Assembly (NCBI RefSeq): GCF_016765615.1
Contig: NZ_JAESWA010000024.1
Span: 1-64,000 of the forward strand
Length of the DNA stretch: 64,000 nt
Reading direction: 5' to 3'
Source: Clostridium paridis
Lineage (GTDB): Bacteria; Bacillota; Clostridia; Clostridiales; Clostridiaceae
The position numbers and the translations under genes were made by a program. Below are positions 38,669 to 49,413 of this stretch, piece after piece. The notes under the pieces are model-generated. The model did not search any database and was not told the origin of the DNA. It worked only from the letters and a program-made list of their open reading frames with translations. Within the stretch, counting starts at the first letter, position 1. Each line of letters begins with the position of its first letter.

Positions 38669-39811
38669 CTATATCCTTATAAGTGCGCCTATTGCATTTA
38701 AATATTTCTCTATTGACTCACTATAATTTATACTATCAATGCTTTGAACCTTTTCTGTAGAAATACCTATTTTATTTGTTATATATTCTTCAATTCCTTT
38801 TATGCTTGAAGAACCTCCGTAAAGAAAAATTTTATCTATTGTATTTCCAATTTTCCTATTTCTATAGAATTGAATTATTCTCTGCAATTCTGATATCCAC
38901 TCATCTACAACATCTTTTATTATGCTGTTAACTTCACTCTCTTCCATATTAGTTAAACTTCCAGTTGTAATCTTAGTTTTCTCTGCTTCACTAATTGGAA
39001 GTCTTAATGTTTTGCTAATTGCTACATCAATATTACTTCCACCAGATTTTATTATTCTTGAAAAATCAAGATTTCCATCCCTATATATGTTAACACCAAG
39101 ACTATTAGCCCCTAAATCAATAAATGCTAATGTGTCTTTGGAATTATATTCGCTATCATTTATTTTTCTACTATTATTTAGTAGCTTGTTTAATGAATTA
39201 TAAGATATATCTAAAGCCACAGGCTTTAACCCAACATTAGTAAGAGTTTTATAATAAGTACTTGCCATTCTATCTGGATATGTTATAACTAATGTTCTAA
39301 GTCCTTTTTTGCCTTCAATTTCTGCTTTTTCAATAACTTTGCTTTGAATTATATAATCATTCATATTAAGAGGCAGGTATTGTTGTATTTCATACTTTAC
39401 AACGGTATCAATTTCATCCTCCTGAACTTCAGGTATAACTATTTCCCTGTTTATTATTGAGGTTGAATTATTTGTGCATATTGCATCCTTAATTTTTATA
39501 TTCTCATTTGATAACTTTTGCATAATAAAATATTCTAATGCAGGTAGATTCACAATGTTTCCATCTTGAATTGAATCTTCTGGTGTATCCGCTGTAATAA
39601 GTTTTTCTATAGTAAATTTTCCTTTATAGAATTTTCCTACTGCTATTTTTATTTTTTCACTACCTAAATCAAAAGAAAGAAATGTCTTATTAACTTCTTT
39701 TCTTTTCTTCTGGGATTTTTGATTTATCTTACTTTTTAAACCACTTAGATCCGTATTCATTAATTTCTTTATTGTATCTAAATTTATGGATTTCAACTTA
39801 TTAGCTGCCAA
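38669..39811 (-). CDS. pilM: Type IV pilus actin-like protein PilM
   Basis: 380-aa ATPase-fold protein of the actin/FtsA family that binds PilN at the cytoplasmic face. It has the phosphate-1 strand LSFDLGSEKIKIAVG near residue 46, DTLAFIDLGANSLGVNIY near 226 (phosphate-2), and the C-terminal adenosine loop IFLYGGSSSIKG near 332. A 45-aa basic N-terminal extension precedes the fold. Confidence 0.85.
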   Translation of the reverse strand: MAANKLKSINLDTIKKLMNTDLSGLKSKINQKSQKKRKEVNKTFLSFDLGSEKIKIAVGKFYKGKFTIEKLITADTPEDSIQDGNIVNLPALEYFIMQKLSNENIKIKDAICTNNSTSIINREIVIPEVQEDEIDTVVKYEIQQYLPLNMNDYIIQSKVIEKAEIEGKKGLRTLVITYPDRMASTYYKTLTNVGLKPVALDISYNSLNKLLNNSRKINDSEYNSKDTLAFIDLGANSLGVNIYRDGNLDFSRIIKSGGSNIDVAISKTLRLPISEAEKTKITTGSLTNMEESEVNSIIKDVVDEWISELQRIIQFYRNRKIGNTIDKIFLYGGSSSIKGIEEYITNKIGISTEKVQSIDSINYSESIEKYLNAIGALIRI

Positions 39812-39848
39812 AATATCACCTCATAAATTCCTTATTGTTTGTATAAGT

Positions 39849-39882
39849 AAAGTGTAAAGTTAATAAATTAACTTTACACTTT
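39849..39882 (-). other. Perfect 16-bp stem between pilA and pilM
   Basis: AAAGTGTAAAGTTAAT / ATTAACTTTACACTTT with a 2-nt loop, immediately after the pilA stop. There is no U-tract, so it is more likely an mRNA-stabilising or processing hairpin than a full terminator. Confidence 0.75.
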
Positions 39883-39896
39883 CTATTAGATGTTAA

Positions 39897-40331
39897 TTAG
39901 AATGTAGCACTAGATGTTCTTACACCATCACTATTTGTCTTTACTTCAACAGTTGTACTAGTTATTTGTACAGTAAACTTATTACCAGAAACTGTAGTAT
40001 CTGCAGGTGTTTTGACATCTGCAAGAACTCCCTTAAGTGCAGTTATATCAGTACTATCTATAGTTCCTCCAGCTTCAGCTGTAACGTCCGCTGCAGTTGT
40101 TAATGTAACGGTACCAGTATGAGTTAGTGTTCCATCTACAACTAAAGTCTGTACTGCTTTTTTAATTGCTTCACAACTTTGCTTATCAGCTTTAATTCTT
40201 GAATTTTGTCTTATCGCATTAAATCCTGGAATTGCAATAGCTGCAAGTATTGCCATAATAGCTAAAACTATAATAAGTTCGATTAAGGTAAAACCTTTCT
40301 TTTTTCTTTTTGTTGTAATTGCTTTTGTCAT
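39897..40331 (-). CDS. pilA: Major type IV pilin PilA
   Basis: 144 aa. The leader KRKKKG^FTLIELIIVLAIMAILAAIAIPGF fits the type IVa pilin signal with Glu+5. The body is small and Thr/Ala/Val-rich, as in clostridial PilA, with the hydrophobic alpha-1 helix and a compact beta-domain. A ribosome site GGAGGA is 6-8 bp upstream. The palindrome after the gene may allow more PilA than the downstream genes. Confidence 0.85.
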   Translation of the reverse strand: MTKAITTKRKKKGFTLIELIIVLAIMAILAAIAIPGFNAIRQNSRIKADKQSCEAIKKAVQTLVVDGTLTHTGTVTLTTAADVTAEAGGTIDSTDITALKGVLADVKTPADTTVSGNKFTVQITSTTVEVKTNSDGVRTSSATF

Positions 40332-40360
40332 TTTTATTCCTCCTTGATAACTTAATTATT

Positions 40361-41563
40361 TTATATATTGTTATACATATTAAACATGGGTAACATTATG
40401 GAAATTATTATAAATCCTATTACAACTCCCATTACTACAATAAGCAGAGGTTCTAACATAGCAGTGGCTCTTTGTACTGCCGTTTCTAACTCTTCATCAT
40501 AGAAATCTGCTGTTTTATTTAAAATATCATCTAAAGACCCTGACTCTTCTCCAATCATAATCATGGAAGAAAGCATAGGTGGAAATATATTACTTTCGCT
40601 TATGGAGTTAGCTAAGCCTTCCCCTTTTATTACTGATTCTCTAACCTTATTTAGGATTTCTTCTGCAACCTTGTTGCCAACTACACTTGAAACTACCTCA
40701 AGAGCTTGTACCAAAGTTACACCGCTTGATAGCAAGGTAGACAAAGTCCTAGTAAATCTAGAAACAATAATTTTTTGGTTTAGTGTTTTCAAGATTGGCA
40801 AAGACAATTTTATTTTACTTGAGGTTAATTGTCCTGCTTCACTTCTAAAATAGGATCTTATTAAAAATCCAATAATTGTAACTATAAAAATTATAATCAA
40901 TCCATAACTTCTTAATCCGCCACTAATAGCTAATAAAATCTTTGTTGGTGTAGGCAGTTCTGCTCCGCTTTGAGTAAATAGATCTATAAATGTTGGCATA
41001 ATAAACGTTAGCAATACCACAACAACTACTACCGCAACAACACTTAGTACTGCAGGATAAATCATGGCTGATTTAACTTTATTATTTATTTTGTTTTCTT
41101 TTTCGTAGTGAGTGGACATTCTTAAAAATACACTATCAAGATTACCACTTACTTCACCTGTTTCTATCATACTTACTAGCAAATTAGGGAAAATGTTGCC
41201 TTGCATTTTCATTGCCTCTGATAAAGTTTGGCCCTTTTTAACTTCCTCTTCTATATTTCCAACGCTTTCTTTCAATTTTTTGTTAGTTAGCTGCATGGAT
41301 AATATATGTAATGATCTATTTATTGTTACTCCAGCATTTAACATTGTATAAAATTGTCTGCAAAATACTGCTATATCCTTGGTTTTTACCTTTTCAAAAG
41401 AAAATAATTGAATTTTAGTGCCTTCCTGTATTTCTTCTACAAGTAAAGGATAATAATTATTTGCACTAATCATATTTATAACTTCATCTTCTGACTCTGC
41501 TTTATATGTTCCTTGAAGCCTCTCCCCTTTTTGGTTCATGGCTTTATACCTATAATTGGGCAC
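40361..41563 (-). CDS. pilC: Type IV pilus platform protein PilC
   Basis: 400-aa integral membrane protein with two GspF domains (FCRQFYTMLNAGVTINRSL near residue 66; FTRTLSTLLSSGVTLVQALEVV near 268). Transmembrane helices are at about 165-190, 215-235 and 370-395. It anchors the assembly ATPase at the inner membrane. It sits 13 bp after pilB. Confidence 0.93.
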   Translation of the reverse strand: MPNYRYKAMNQKGERLQGTYKAESEDEVINMISANNYYPLLVEEIQEGTKIQLFSFEKVKTKDIAVFCRQFYTMLNAGVTINRSLHILSMQLTNKKLKESVGNIEEEVKKGQTLSEAMKMQGNIFPNLLVSMIETGEVSGNLDSVFLRMSTHYEKENKINNKVKSAMIYPAVLSVVAVVVVVVLLTFIMPTFIDLFTQSGAELPTPTKILLAISGGLRSYGLIIIFIVTIIGFLIRSYFRSEAGQLTSSKIKLSLPILKTLNQKIIVSRFTRTLSTLLSSGVTLVQALEVVSSVVGNKVAEEILNKVRESVIKGEGLANSISESNIFPPMLSSMIMIGEESGSLDDILNKTADFYDEELETAVQRATAMLEPLLIVVMGVVIGFIIISIMLPMFNMYNNI

Positions 41564-41576
41564 TTTATCTCCTCCC

Positions 41577-43268
41577 TTATTCCTTAAAGAAAGCTATCGT
41601 TGCCAATTCTTCTATGGTGGTTATCCCATCAAGAACAAGTTCTTTACATGCTTCACTTAATGTTCTCATTCCATTTTTTATAGATAAGTCCATAAGGAGA
41701 TTTGAATCTCTAGAGTTAAGAATTAAATCTCTATGTTCTCTTGTTATCTCCATTATTTCATATATTCCAACTCTTCCTACATAGCCTGTCCCATTACAAA
41801 AGCCGCAACCTTTTCCTTTATATAGGGTTACAGATTCATCATTATGTTCACCTAGAATAGTCTTTTCATAAAGAGATGCTTCATATTCTTCTTTGCAATT
41901 AGGACAAATCTTTTTAACTAGTCTTTGTGCTATTACTCCTGCTAAAGACGTAGCAACTAGATATGGTTTTACTCCCATATCCACTAATCTCAATATTGAA
42001 GAAGGCGCATCATTAGTGTGTAGTGTGCTTAACACTAAATGGCCTGTAATAGCTGATCTAACTGCAATTTCAGCAGTTTCACTATCTCTAATTTCACCAA
42101 TCATAATAACATCTGGATCTTGTCTTAATATGGATCTCAGACCACTGGCAAAGGTTAATCCAGCTTTGCTATGAACATTAACTTGATTAATTCCTTTTAA
42201 GGTATACTCCACTGGATCTTCTACAGTTACAATGTTCAAATCACCAGTATTTAATTCATTTAGAACCGTATATAAGGTTGTAGATTTTCCACTACCTGTA
42301 GGTCCTGTAACAAGAACTATTCCATGGGGTGATTTAGTTATTCTCTCTAGAGTTTCTAAATCTTTTTCTCCAAGTCCTAGTTTTTCTTTTCCAATTTGAT
42401 AACTATCTCTATCTAATATTCTAATAACTATTTTTTCTCCAGATACTACTGGCAAAATAGATACTCTTAAATCTAGATTTTTCTTCCCTACTTTAGTTAT
42501 TATTCTTCCATCTTGAGGTACTCTTTTTTCTGCTATATTTAAGTTTGCAAGTATCTTTATTCTTGTAACTAGTGCAGCTTGACTTTCAACTTGTAAATTA
42601 TTAATTGTTCTTAGTTGTCCATCAATTCTATATCTTATTCTTATTTCATCCTCAAAGGGTTCAATATGAATATCTGATGCCCTCATTTCAATAGCATTTT
42701 TGAATAGATAATCTATCATTTTTACTACTGGAGCATTTCTTATATCATCTAATTCCTCTTCAACATGTTCCTGTATTTCTTTAGCAACTATTTTTTCTTT
42801 GGAAAGTTCTTCTGCTGCCTTTATAACTTTCTGACCAGAATACAGCATTTCGATATGTTTCTTTATTTGCTCTCTTGTACAAATATATGATTCTACTTCA
42901 AAACCTGAGGATATGGATACATCATCTATCGCAAATATATTAAGTGGATCCCACATGGCAATTAAAATTTTATTATCTTTAAAACCAAATGGTATTAATT
43001 CATGTTTAATACAAACACTTTCTGGAATGGCTTTAAGTGCTCTTTTATCAAAAGAAGTGATATTTAGATTAATACGAGTAATTCCAGTCTGCTTTTCTAA
43101 CACTTCCATAATATCTTCAGCTGTAACCATTGCTGATTCTATCAATATTTCGCCAATTTTCTTCCCTGTTATCTTTTGTTTCCTAAGGGCTTCATGTAAT
43201 TGAGGTACTGTAATTTTCCCAAATTCCACTAGCATATCCCCTAAGCGTCTCTTAATTACTCCATCCAT
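41577..43268 (-). CDS. pilB: Type IV pilus assembly ATPase PilB
   Basis: 563-aa GspE-family extension motor. An N-terminal MshEN-type domain binds c-di-GMP in relatives (R-L-G near the start), then Walker A GPTGSGKSTTLY (about residue 322), Asp box GEIRDSETAEIAVRSAITGHLVLSTLHTND and His box, and a CxxC zinc element (CPNCKEEY, CGFCNG). All motor motifs are intact. It has its own promoter (43327-43355). Confidence 0.95.
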   Translation of the reverse strand: MDGVIKRRLGDMLVEFGKITVPQLHEALRKQKITGKKIGEILIESAMVTAEDIMEVLEKQTGITRINLNITSFDKRALKAIPESVCIKHELIPFGFKDNKILIAMWDPLNIFAIDDVSISSGFEVESYICTREQIKKHIEMLYSGQKVIKAAEELSKEKIVAKEIQEHVEEELDDIRNAPVVKMIDYLFKNAIEMRASDIHIEPFEDEIRIRYRIDGQLRTINNLQVESQAALVTRIKILANLNIAEKRVPQDGRIITKVGKKNLDLRVSILPVVSGEKIVIRILDRDSYQIGKEKLGLGEKDLETLERITKSPHGIVLVTGPTGSGKSTTLYTVLNELNTGDLNIVTVEDPVEYTLKGINQVNVHSKAGLTFASGLRSILRQDPDVIMIGEIRDSETAEIAVRSAITGHLVLSTLHTNDAPSSILRLVDMGVKPYLVATSLAGVIAQRLVKKICPNCKEEYEASLYEKTILGEHNDESVTLYKGKGCGFCNGTGYVGRVGIYEIMEITREHRDLILNSRDSNLLMDLSIKNGMRTLSEACKELVLDGITTIEELATIAFFKE

Positions 43269-43289
43269 CGTATCTCCCTCTAAAACCTT

Positions 43290-43335
43290 AGATATACTAA
43301 ATTGTCCTACCTAGTGTCATAAATTCAGTATATCT
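43290..43335 (-). promoter_or_regulatory. Dyad overlapping the pilB -10 (possible operator)
   Basis: AGATATACTGAATT and AATTTAGTATATCT form a 14-bp inverted repeat (one mismatch) around an 18-bp spacer. One arm overlaps the -10 box. The arms are 32 bp apart centre to centre, about three helical turns, which suits a dimeric regulator. Confidence 0.5.
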
Positions 43336-43355
43336 TTATAATTTAAATTAATCAA
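43327..43355 (-). promoter_or_regulatory. Promoter of the pilB operon
   Basis: TTGATT (43350-43355), 17 bp, TATACT (43327-43332) on the minus strand, about 60 bp before the pilB start. Confidence 0.65.
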
Positions 43356-43356
43356 T

Positions 43357-43396
43357 AAAAAAAATGTGACATTTCTTGGGACTTGTCAACATTTTT
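43357..43396 (-). terminator. Terminator after pilD
   Basis: AAAAATGTTGACA / TGTCACATTTTT hairpin with T-run on the minus strand. It separates pilD from the pilB promoter. Confidence 0.65.
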
Positions 43397-43456
43397 CTTC
43401 AAATTTATATACTATTATTAAACTTTAGATTTAATATAATTTTACAAATAATTTTA

Positions 43457-44212
43457 TTAATTTAAATTCAAAAAATTCATATACCAAGAGATAATTTCAT
43501 TACCTAAAAATAATGAAATCATCGCTCCAATAAACAAGAAAGGTCCAAATGCTATTGCATCTCTTTTAGTTTTCTTTTTAAAAATAATTAGAGTTCCTCC
43601 AACTATTCCTCCTATTATAAAGGATAGAAGAAGTGTTAAAATCATGTTTTGCCATCCTAGAAAGATACCACATATAGCAGCTATCTCTATATCTCCTTCT
43701 CCCATTCCACCAGCAACAAACACTATTCCCCCAATAACTACTACCCCAATAATCAGTCCTATTATATAAGGCCAAATGTCTACATTTAAATATATTTTTT
43801 CTATTAACGTTATAATAATTCCAATAGCTATACATGAATATGTTGTTACAGAATAAACATCTTGCGTATTAAGATCAATTACAGCTATTACAATTAAAAA
43901 CACAATCATTATAAAATACTTAAGCGCAAAAATTGTCAAACCATATTCTTTAAAGACGAAATAAAACATTATTCCTGTAAATAATTCTAATATAGGATAT
44001 TTAATAGAAATCTTTTCTCCACAGCTTCTACATTTACCGCCTAAAAATATATAACTTATTACAGGTATTAAATCATATGCTTTAATTTCTGTTGAACAAT
44101 TTGTACAATGTGATGGAGGATATGCAATTGATTCTCCTAAAGGTATTCTATATATGCACACATTCAAAAAGCTTCCAATAGTTAGTCCAATTATAAATAT
44201 TAATATTCCCAT
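43457..44212 (-). CDS. pilD: Prepilin peptidase/N-methyltransferase PilD
   Basis: 251-aa bifunctional membrane enzyme that cleaves prepilin leaders and methylates the new N-terminus. It has a cytoplasmic zinc loop with four Cys (HCTNCS, CRSCGE), catalytic Asp residues in AVIDLNTQDVYS and GMGEGDIEIAA (the GxGD motif), and about eight membrane helices. The start at ATG 44212 follows GGGAGAAAA; an upstream ATG at 44227 has no ribosome site. Confidence 0.93.
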   Translation of the reverse strand: MGILIFIIGLTIGSFLNVCIYRIPLGESIAYPPSHCTNCSTEIKAYDLIPVISYIFLGGKCRSCGEKISIKYPILELFTGIMFYFVFKEYGLTIFALKYFIMIVFLIVIAVIDLNTQDVYSVTTYSCIAIGIIITLIEKIYLNVDIWPYIIGLIIGVVVIGGIVFVAGGMGEGDIEIAAICGIFLGWQNMILTLLLSFIIGGIVGGTLIIFKKKTKRDAIAFGPFLFIGAMISLFLGNEIISWYMNFLNLN

Positions 44213-44308
44213 TTTTTCTCCCATCACTTTTTAGTTAAATTTGAATCTATATTAATTATAATATTTTTATACAACATTTCATATATATGTAAATAATTTT
44301 TTCTTAAT

Positions 44309-44386
44309 TTATTCTCGTTTGAAGATGTCTGCTTCTGGACATTTTCAAACGAGAGTAAGTTAATAGTTGAACTTAAAATCCTATAG
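44309..44386 (-). repeat. Structured interspersed repeat, copy 3 (inverted orientation)
   Basis: About 78 bp. Read on the minus strand it starts GGATTTTAAGTTCAACTATT and contains a 17-bp stem, TCTCGTTTGAAAATGTC / GACATCTTCAAACGAGA, with loop CAGAAGCA. The right-hand terminal repeat seen in copies 1 and 2 is eroded. It lies between pilD and the pilin-like gene. Confidence 0.7.
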
Positions 44387-44416
44387 CTTAATTATATAAT
44401 TATCCCCAATATATAA

Positions 44417-44794
44417 TTAACTTGTTGCTACTGATATTGTCCCATCTCCTCCAATGGTAAAATCTCTCTCCTCATTAAGAATTGCCTGACATTGTGAGAG
44501 TTTTAAAGATTCAATCATTTTTGTATCTTTTGCAAAATCAACTCTCTCATCCGCTGCTATGTATGCATCAAAATCACTAACAAGGGTATCTGAAGGAATA
44601 GGTGAATTATTCTTAGCATTATACATCTCTGCATTTGTCACTACTGTTCTAACTTGTGATAGTACCTTTACTTTTTTTGCTTGATTCATATACTTCGATA
44701 CTCTAGGAACTAAAGCTACAGCTAAAATTCCTATTATAGCCATTACAGCTACAACCTCAATTAATGTGAAGCCTTTTCTCTTTCTTCTTTTCAA
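44417..44794 (-). CDS. Prepilin-like protein, first gene of the pilus region
   Basis: 125 aa with signal KRRKRKG^FTLIEVVAVMAIIGILAVALVPRV. The short leader, Glu+5 and long helix fit a pilin or pseudopilin. The start is TTG 44794 with AGGAGG nine bases upstream. The C-terminal domain is short (about 85 residues) and acidic, with a single Cys. It may be a second major pilin or a minor subunit; separation from pilA by pilD/B/C leaves this open. Confidence 0.8.
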   Translation of the reverse strand: MKRRKRKGFTLIEVVAVMAIIGILAVALVPRVSKYMNQAKKVKVLSQVRTVVTNAEMYNAKNNSPIPSDTLVSDFDAYIAADERVDFAKDTKMIESLKLSQCQAILNEERDFTIGGDGTISVATS

Positions 44795-44884
44795 TACTGT
44801 ATACCTCCTTTCTAAAACATTGTCTAAAGCATTGCCATAAAAGCTCAATTCTAATCAAGCTAAAATTTTTCTTAACTTATTTTA

Positions 44885-44926
44885 CAAAACAATAAAGGAA
44901 GGTATTCCAAAGATACCTTCCTTTAT
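44885..44926 (-). terminator. Terminator after groESL
   Basis: AAAGGAAGGTAT / ATACCTTCCTTT stem followed by a T-rich tract on the minus strand. Confidence 0.85.
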
Positions 44927-44945
44927 AAGTAAAAATATTATATTT

Positions 44946-46583
<1,638 letters not shown>

Positions 46584-46586
46584 TTA

Positions 46587-46883
<297 letters not shown>

Positions 46884-46915
46884 TTAATTTATATTAATTA
46901 ATATTTATCAAATTG

Positions 46916-46942
46916 TTAGCACTCATTTAGGTAGAGTGCTAA
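46916..46942 (-). promoter_or_regulatory. CIRCE operator (HrcA binding site)
   Basis: TTAGCACTC-N9-GAGTGCTAA, the exact consensus. It lies 45 bp upstream of groES, so HrcA represses groESL at normal temperature. The remaining 345 bp up to the next gene are AT-rich; I saw only a small ggttttaaattaaaacc hairpin at 47235-47251. Confidence 0.97.
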
Positions 46943-47287
46943 TACAATTATTATAATAAATAAATAATCCTTTAATTTCAAATTAAATAGTTCTTTTTAT
47001 ATGCTATATATTAGCCAAAATATAGGATTATTTCAAAATATTTAGCGTTTTCTCTAAAATGCTATTATTTTCTATATAAATCAATCCCCTTCAAAAATCA
47101 TAATATCTTCATACCTTATATATCCTAAATATATAAAAAATCGTCAATGTGATTATGCAGGATACTAATTGTATTTTTAGCTAGCATTTATATTCTACAT
47201 ATAATAAAATATTATTTAAGCCTAGATAAAATAAAGGTTTTAAATTAAAACCATTTGTTATTATTAACAAAAAGGAGTAACTATATA

Positions 47288-47959
47288 ATGAAAATATCAA
47301 AATCTTCTTCAATTTATACAATTTTGAAACAATGGCTATTTTATATATGCTATTTTATCTTTTCTATTACTTTAGCCTTTAAGGTAATTATAAATCTCAC
47401 TCCCTTTTATAAACTATTAATGAATATCTATAATATACCAAGTCTGGTGTCTATGAATGCCCAAAATATTTATTCTGATTTTACAGAATTAATGAAATAT
47501 CTGAGAAGCTATAAGCTTTTAGATTTTCCATTAAAATATTTTAAGTATTCCCCTGAAGGTAAGTTTCACTTCGAGGAAGTAAGAATTTTATTTTTAAAAA
47601 TGGATATACTTTTTTGGATAAGCTTAATAGTCATAATTATATTTATATACTTCTATAGAAAAAATATAAAAGACTTGTTTTCAAGATATACCAAATTCTT
47701 AATTACATTACTTATTCTTTGTGGGTTTATTGCTTTACCAATAATAATTAATTTTTCATGGTCTTTTGAAAAATTCCACAAAATATTTTTTAACAATAAC
47801 GATTGGCTATTCGATCCTGTAACTGACCCAATAATCAATGCGTTGCCAGAAGAAGTTTTTTCAAGTTATCTTATAGCTATTGTAGCTATTTTCTTTATGC
47901 TTTTACTAATTCCACAATTAATTAAGCATTTTTCATCAAAGAATAAAAGATTGTCATAA
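47288..47959 (+). CDS. TIGR01906/DUF1461-family integral membrane protein
   Basis: 223 aa, function unknown. Four helices are visible at about residues 14-37, 105-127, 135-157 and 190-213. The family signature HFEEVRILF precedes the second helix, and HKIFFNNNDWLFDPVTDPII precedes the last. The start at 47288 follows AAGGAG; a longer ORF from 47255 is rejected. Single gene, convergent with the ligase-like gene. Confidence 0.75.
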   Translation: MKISKSSSIYTILKQWLFYICYFIFSITLAFKVIINLTPFYKLLMNIYNIPSLVSMNAQNIYSDFTELMKYLRSYKLLDFPLKYFKYSPEGKFHFEEVRILFLKMDILFWISLIVIIIFIYFYRKNIKDLFSRYTKFLITLLILCGFIALPIIINFSWSFEKFHKIFFNNNDWLFDPVTDPIINALPEEVFSSYLIAIVAIFFMLLLIPQLIKHFSSKNKRLS

Positions 47960-47976
47960 GACTATAACTTATTTAA

Positions 47977-48003
47977 AAGTCCTCAATACATTTATTGAGG
48001 ACT
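47977..48003. terminator. Bidirectional terminator
   Basis: AGTCCTCAATA / TATTGAGGACT stem between two convergent genes. Confidence 0.8.
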
Positions 48004-48025
48004 AATTTATTATCATTATTTATTA

Positions 48026-49297
48026 TTATTTAATTGCTTCATTTATTAATAAATCATTTTTCAAATCTCTTATAACATCAATATTATTACTAGCACCTAA
48101 AAGCATCCAAAATAAAGGTGCCACATTTATAACACTTATATTAAAGAAGCTTTGAACCAAATATCCAACTATAGTAATTCCAAACAGGAAACTCACTTCA
48201 TTTTTAAATATGTTTCTTAAGTTATCATTAATTACTAATATTAAGAACAACAAATATGCTAAAAGCGCTGGAATTCCCATAGTAGAACTTATTTGCAGAA
48301 ATTCATTATGAGCTTTATCTATAACTGAATTATGTTCTTGAATCCATACAATACCTTCATTCTTAAACTCTTTCTCAATTACATATTTAAGAGTATCAGG
48401 TCCACTACCTAAAAGTGGATGTGCCTTAGTAATTTTAATGGCTAAATCCCATATATAAATTCTCCCTGAGCCAGAATATTCACTTATGGTTCCTGCATCT
48501 TTAGCAAACTGCTCTCCTCTACCCGTTATCGAACCGCCAGTACTGATATTTATTACAACTGTAACTACGGTAAAAATCATCAATATTATACCTATTCTTT
48601 TTAGATAACTTTTATTATTTTTTCTAATAACATATATTAATCCTATTAATGAATATATCAAGAATGCTAACCATCCACTTCTTGTTAGTGTGCATAGTAA
48701 CGATGAAAATAAAATTGTCGCTGCAACTAAAAATTTCATCCTCCCTTTTAAAATATATAATCCTAATATAATCGGAAGAAATAGAGTAATATACGTGGAA
48801 AGAAAATTTCTATTACCTTGAGTTCCTATAGAATTATTATTTATTAGGGCATGATAAGTATCTTTAGGAATTGGATCTATATCATAATATTGAAATATGC
48901 TATAAATAGCTATAATTATCGCTACTACTGTAATAAATCCAATTGCTTTTTTATCTATAATTAAATATCTTTTGGCTGTATAGTAGATAATCCCATAGAA
49001 TATTATCATTATTAACCCTTCATACCGTACCTCATTGCCTAAAACTGAAATAATAATATCCATTGAAAAAAATGTACTGATTAATACAAATAATATAAAG
49101 AACATTAACGTTACATCTTTTTTATCAATAATTAATTTCTTTCTGTTAAGAAACAAAATCATAATTAATAAAGGACACATAACATATAAAAATATTGTTT
49201 TAGGTAAATAATAGCTGTCATCTCCATAAGGATACATAATAAGTGGCATTATTCCTGCAATTAATGTTAGAATCAATGTTGCTTCTTTTTTATACAT
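48026..49297 (-). CDS. O-antigen ligase/polymerase (Wzy_C) family membrane protein
   Basis: 423 aa with about 11 membrane helices and a large extracellular loop at about residues 225-335. Loop motifs GSGPDTLKYVI and KAHNEFLQISSTMGIPALL are the Wzy_C signature with its conserved His. Such proteins polymerise or transfer glycan chains on the outer surface. No glycosyltransferases adjoin it, so the substrate is unknown. Some family members glycosylate pilins, and the pilus locus ends only 3.2 kb away; that link is speculation. Confidence 0.8.
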   Translation of the reverse strand: MYKKEATLILTLIAGIMPLIMYPYGDDSYYLPKTIFLYVMCPLLIMILFLNRKKLIIDKKDVTLMFFILFVLISTFFSMDIIISVLGNEVRYEGLIMIIFYGIIYYTAKRYLIIDKKAIGFITVVAIIIAIYSIFQYYDIDPIPKDTYHALINNNSIGTQGNRNFLSTYITLFLPIILGLYILKGRMKFLVAATILFSSLLCTLTRSGWLAFLIYSLIGLIYVIRKNNKSYLKRIGIILMIFTVVTVVINISTGGSITGRGEQFAKDAGTISEYSGSGRIYIWDLAIKITKAHPLLGSGPDTLKYVIEKEFKNEGIVWIQEHNSVIDKAHNEFLQISSTMGIPALLAYLLFLILVINDNLRNIFKNEVSFLFGITIVGYLVQSFFNISVINVAPLFWMLLGASNNIDVIRDLKNDLLINEAIK

Positions 49298-49371
49298 TTT
49301 GGCCTCCTTCTTTTTAGAATTATCAAACTCTAAATTTCTTTATATTACTATATTATATTGGTACTTTTTTC

Positions 49372-49402
49372 AAAAATAAAGAGCCTGCATACACAAGCTC
49401 TT
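49372..49402 (-). terminator. Terminator after the hydrogenase gene
   Basis: AAGAGCTTG / CAGGCTCTT stem followed by TATTTTT on the minus strand. Confidence 0.8.
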
Positions 49403-49413
49403 ATTATTATAAA

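Noticed and set aside
44417-44848. Longer form of the first pilin gene starting at 44848
   Set aside because: It would place 18 unrelated residues before the basic prepilin leader. The AGGAGG ribosome site fits the TTG at 44794.
47256-47271. TTGTTATTATTAACAA palindrome upstream of the DUF1461 gene, resembling a Rex box
   Set aside because: The half-sites are two bases too close (16 bp in total instead of 18), and the gene has no redox role.
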